Below, one piece after another: positions 6,996 through 7,900 of a stretch of 7,900 nucleotides of DNA. Origin of the DNA: Pseudobdellovibrionaceae bacterium. Its GTDB lineage: Bacteria; Bdellovibrionota; Bdellovibrionia; Bdellovibrionales; JAMPXM01. Under the pieces are notes generated by a model. It was not told the DNA's origin. It saw only the letters and a list, made by a program, of their open reading frames with translations, and did not search any database. How positions within the stretch are numbered: position 1 is the first letter of the stretch; each line of letters opens with the position of its first letter. Made by a program: the position numbers and the translations under genes. The DNA is taken from assembly GCA_022843085.1 (NCBI GenBank), contig JALHOI010000135.1:1-7900 (forward strand), given 5' to 3'.

Positions 6996-7298
6996 ATGGT
7001 TACATTTGAAATAGACGGTACAAAGGTTGTAGATTTCCCCACGTTCATAGATGAAATCAATTGCGGTTTGATACTTCACTTTTCCGGACAAATGAGTTGG
7101 AAGGGGAATCTGGACGCTCTGAACGACTATCTTTCCTGGCCAGACAGACGATACAGATTGGTAATTCTGAACTCAGATAGAGTGAGGTCAGTCTTGTCGC
7201 ACATCGATGATGTGGGCGAAGACGATCTAACGTTGTGGGATGCGATTTTGGACATTTTTAACAACAACTCGAAACACGTCGAAGTCCATCTGCAGTAG
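6996..7298 (+). CDS. Barstar-family protein (ribonuclease inhibitor-like)
   Basis: The gene encodes 100 residues, with no signal peptide and no membrane helix, so it is cytoplasmic. The diagnostic part is WKGNLDALNDYLSWPD (residues 35-50), matching the barstar helix written YGENLDALWDCLTG in the Bacillus amyloliquefaciens protein. The acidic residues that plug the barnase active site are kept: Asp40 and Asp44 correspond to barstar Asp35 and Asp39. The preceding FPTFIDEIN (14-22) fits the first helix, RYRLVILNSD (52-61) the central strand, and the terminal HVEVHLQ the last strand. Barstar's aromatic Tyr just before this helix is replaced by Trp35/Lys36, so partner specificity may differ. In known systems barstar neutralises the cell's own secreted RNase before export. 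No barnase-like gene is recognisable in the window. The downstream exported-protein gene starts inside this one (59-base overlap, different frame), suggesting translational coupling. Confidence 0.8.
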   Translation: MVTFEIDGTKVVDFPTFIDEINCGLILHFSGQMSWKGNLDALNDYLSWPDRRYRLVILNSDRVRSVLSHIDDVGEDDLTLWDAILDIFNNNSKHVEVHLQ

Positions 7299-7716
7299 TA
7301 TTCTAGGTCTCTCCTTTGCTTCGGTCTCGTTCGGCGAGACGCCCCGAAGTTTTCTTTGCGAGAAGAATGCGCCTGATGGAAAGCCTGTGGTTTATGGCCA
7401 TCACAATCCTTTTCGAATGCAGGGTTATGTCTTTTCCGATCTGCCCCTGGACCGGCAGCATGACGAGATCTTTAAGAGGTTCGTGTTTCCGGCGATGGAT
7501 GCCGCTTGTAAGGCGAACACCAACGTTTACGGAGTTTTGATTGCGGCTAGCGAATCCTGCTACAGAGGCTGCGACGCGACAAGTACATCGTTCAGCCTAC
7601 GAAAAGAAAAACGCGACCAGCTTGATGCGATGTGTGTCAGTCACTGCCGACAGGGCAACGAACTGATTCGCGGAATCGTCATGGGTTACGAAATGGTTCA
7701 AAAGCAGGGATTGTAA
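7240..7716 (+). CDS. Small exported six-cysteine protein of unknown function overlapping the barstar gene
   Basis: The gene encodes 158 residues from ATG 7240, the only ordinary start codon ahead of the signal-like segment. The N-terminus (basic to Lys15, then SICSSILGLSFASVSFG) reads as a Sec signal with cleavage near residue 32, before ETP. The mature protein of about 126 residues has six cysteines: Cys40, Cys90, and two CX3C pairs, CYRGC (107-111) and CVSHC (132-136). That even number suggests three disulfides formed outside the cytoplasm. Conserved-looking features include GHHNPF (53-58) and a helix around DEIFKRFVFPAMDAAC. I recognise no family and no barnase-type catalytic signature. 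The start lies 59 bases inside the barstar gene in another frame, with at most a weak GTGGG upstream, so translation is probably coupled. The arrangement invites the idea of an exported effector with a cytoplasmic inhibitor, but that is inference. Confidence 0.7.
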   Translation: MRFWTFLTTTRNTSKSICSSILGLSFASVSFGETPRSFLCEKNAPDGKPVVYGHHNPFRMQGYVFSDLPLDRQHDEIFKRFVFPAMDAACKANTNVYGVLIAASESCYRGCDATSTSFSLRKEKRDQLDAMCVSHCRQGNELIRGIVMGYEMVQKQGL

Positions 7717-7723
7717 TCCTACT

Positions 7724-7879
7724 TTAGTTGGGTGCGATGAAAAGATCGTTGCAGATTTTTGCGTCCGGTTGGGTCGCAATGGCGCGATCGAAGATCGGAT
7801 TCCGAAGATAGGACTCGAAACCCCGTTTTCGATCGTCACGACAGCTTTTCCTAATTACGAAGCCGAAACTAAGCTCGAA
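7724..7879 (-). pseudogene. Start-less open frame, possible C-terminal remnant ending in a CxxLF motif
   Basis: On the minus strand, 51 sense codons run to a TAA at 7724-7726. An in-frame stop at 7880-7882 precedes them, and there is no ATG, GTG or TTG within. The translation looks like a genuine protein tail (YLRNPIFDRAIATQPDAKIC then NDLFIAPN) and contains CNDLF nine residues from its end. A second minus-strand frame is open from the window edge to about 7858, so a single frameshift between 7858 and 7879 could join the two. It may be the damaged end of a convergent gene, or chance. Otherwise 7717-7900 shows no gene. Confidence 0.2.
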
Positions 7880-7900
7880 TTACGCCTACAGGACTGTCGC

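Noticed and set aside
7815..7832. Inverted repeat TCGAAA / TTTCGA with a six-base loop as a terminator for the six-cysteine gene
   Set aside because: The stem is only six mostly A/T pairs, has no T-run, and lies about 100 bases after the stop.

Overview
The window comes from a Gram-negative bacterium of roughly balanced base composition. Most of its complete genes encode proteins with Sec signal peptides that belong to no family I can name. I read it as part of a bacterial chromosome. A lineage such as Bdellovibrionota/Oligoflexia would fit the many small exported orphan proteins and the recurring Cys-x-x-Leu-Phe motif, but that is a guess from style, not a demonstrated affiliation. I see no rRNA, tRNA, CRISPR array, insertion sequence or phage gene.

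Left part (1-3122). The window opens inside a plus-strand gene encoding the C-terminal end of a membrane protein (1-633). Its stop overlaps, tail to tail, the end of the first of three minus-strand genes. Read right to left these are a small exported two-cysteine protein started by TTG (3122-2616), an exported TPR-like protein (2403-1624) and an exported helix-rich protein (1381-614). They are separated by about 212 and 242 bases and so are probably transcribed separately.

Centre (3123-5674). A divergent spacer of about 220 bases leads to the largest gene (3343-5541, plus). It encodes an exported oxidoreductase-like protein: a sugar/sorbosone-dehydrogenase-type beta-propeller, then a c-type haem site (CLKCH), then a C-terminal bacterial SH3-like domain. 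This is the only gene here with a clear enzymatic theme, probably periplasmic oxidation of a sugar or alcohol passing electrons to the haem.

Right part (5675-7900). An exported protein of unknown family carries three perfect 15-bp repeats (NKSSS x3) just after its signal peptide. It is followed by a barstar-family protein (6996-7298), the type of cytoplasmic inhibitor that protects a cell from its own secreted ribonuclease. A gene for a small exported six-cysteine protein (7240-7716) starts inside the barstar gene in another frame. No recognised barnase-type nuclease is present, which makes the six-cysteine protein a candidate, unproven partner. The last 180 bases hold a start-less minus-strand open frame that may be the end of a broken gene.

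The most interesting points are the barstar/six-cysteine overlapping pair, the propeller-cytochrome-SH3 fusion, the in-frame 15-bp repeat array, and the Cys-x-x-Leu-Phe motif shared by otherwise unrelated proteins.
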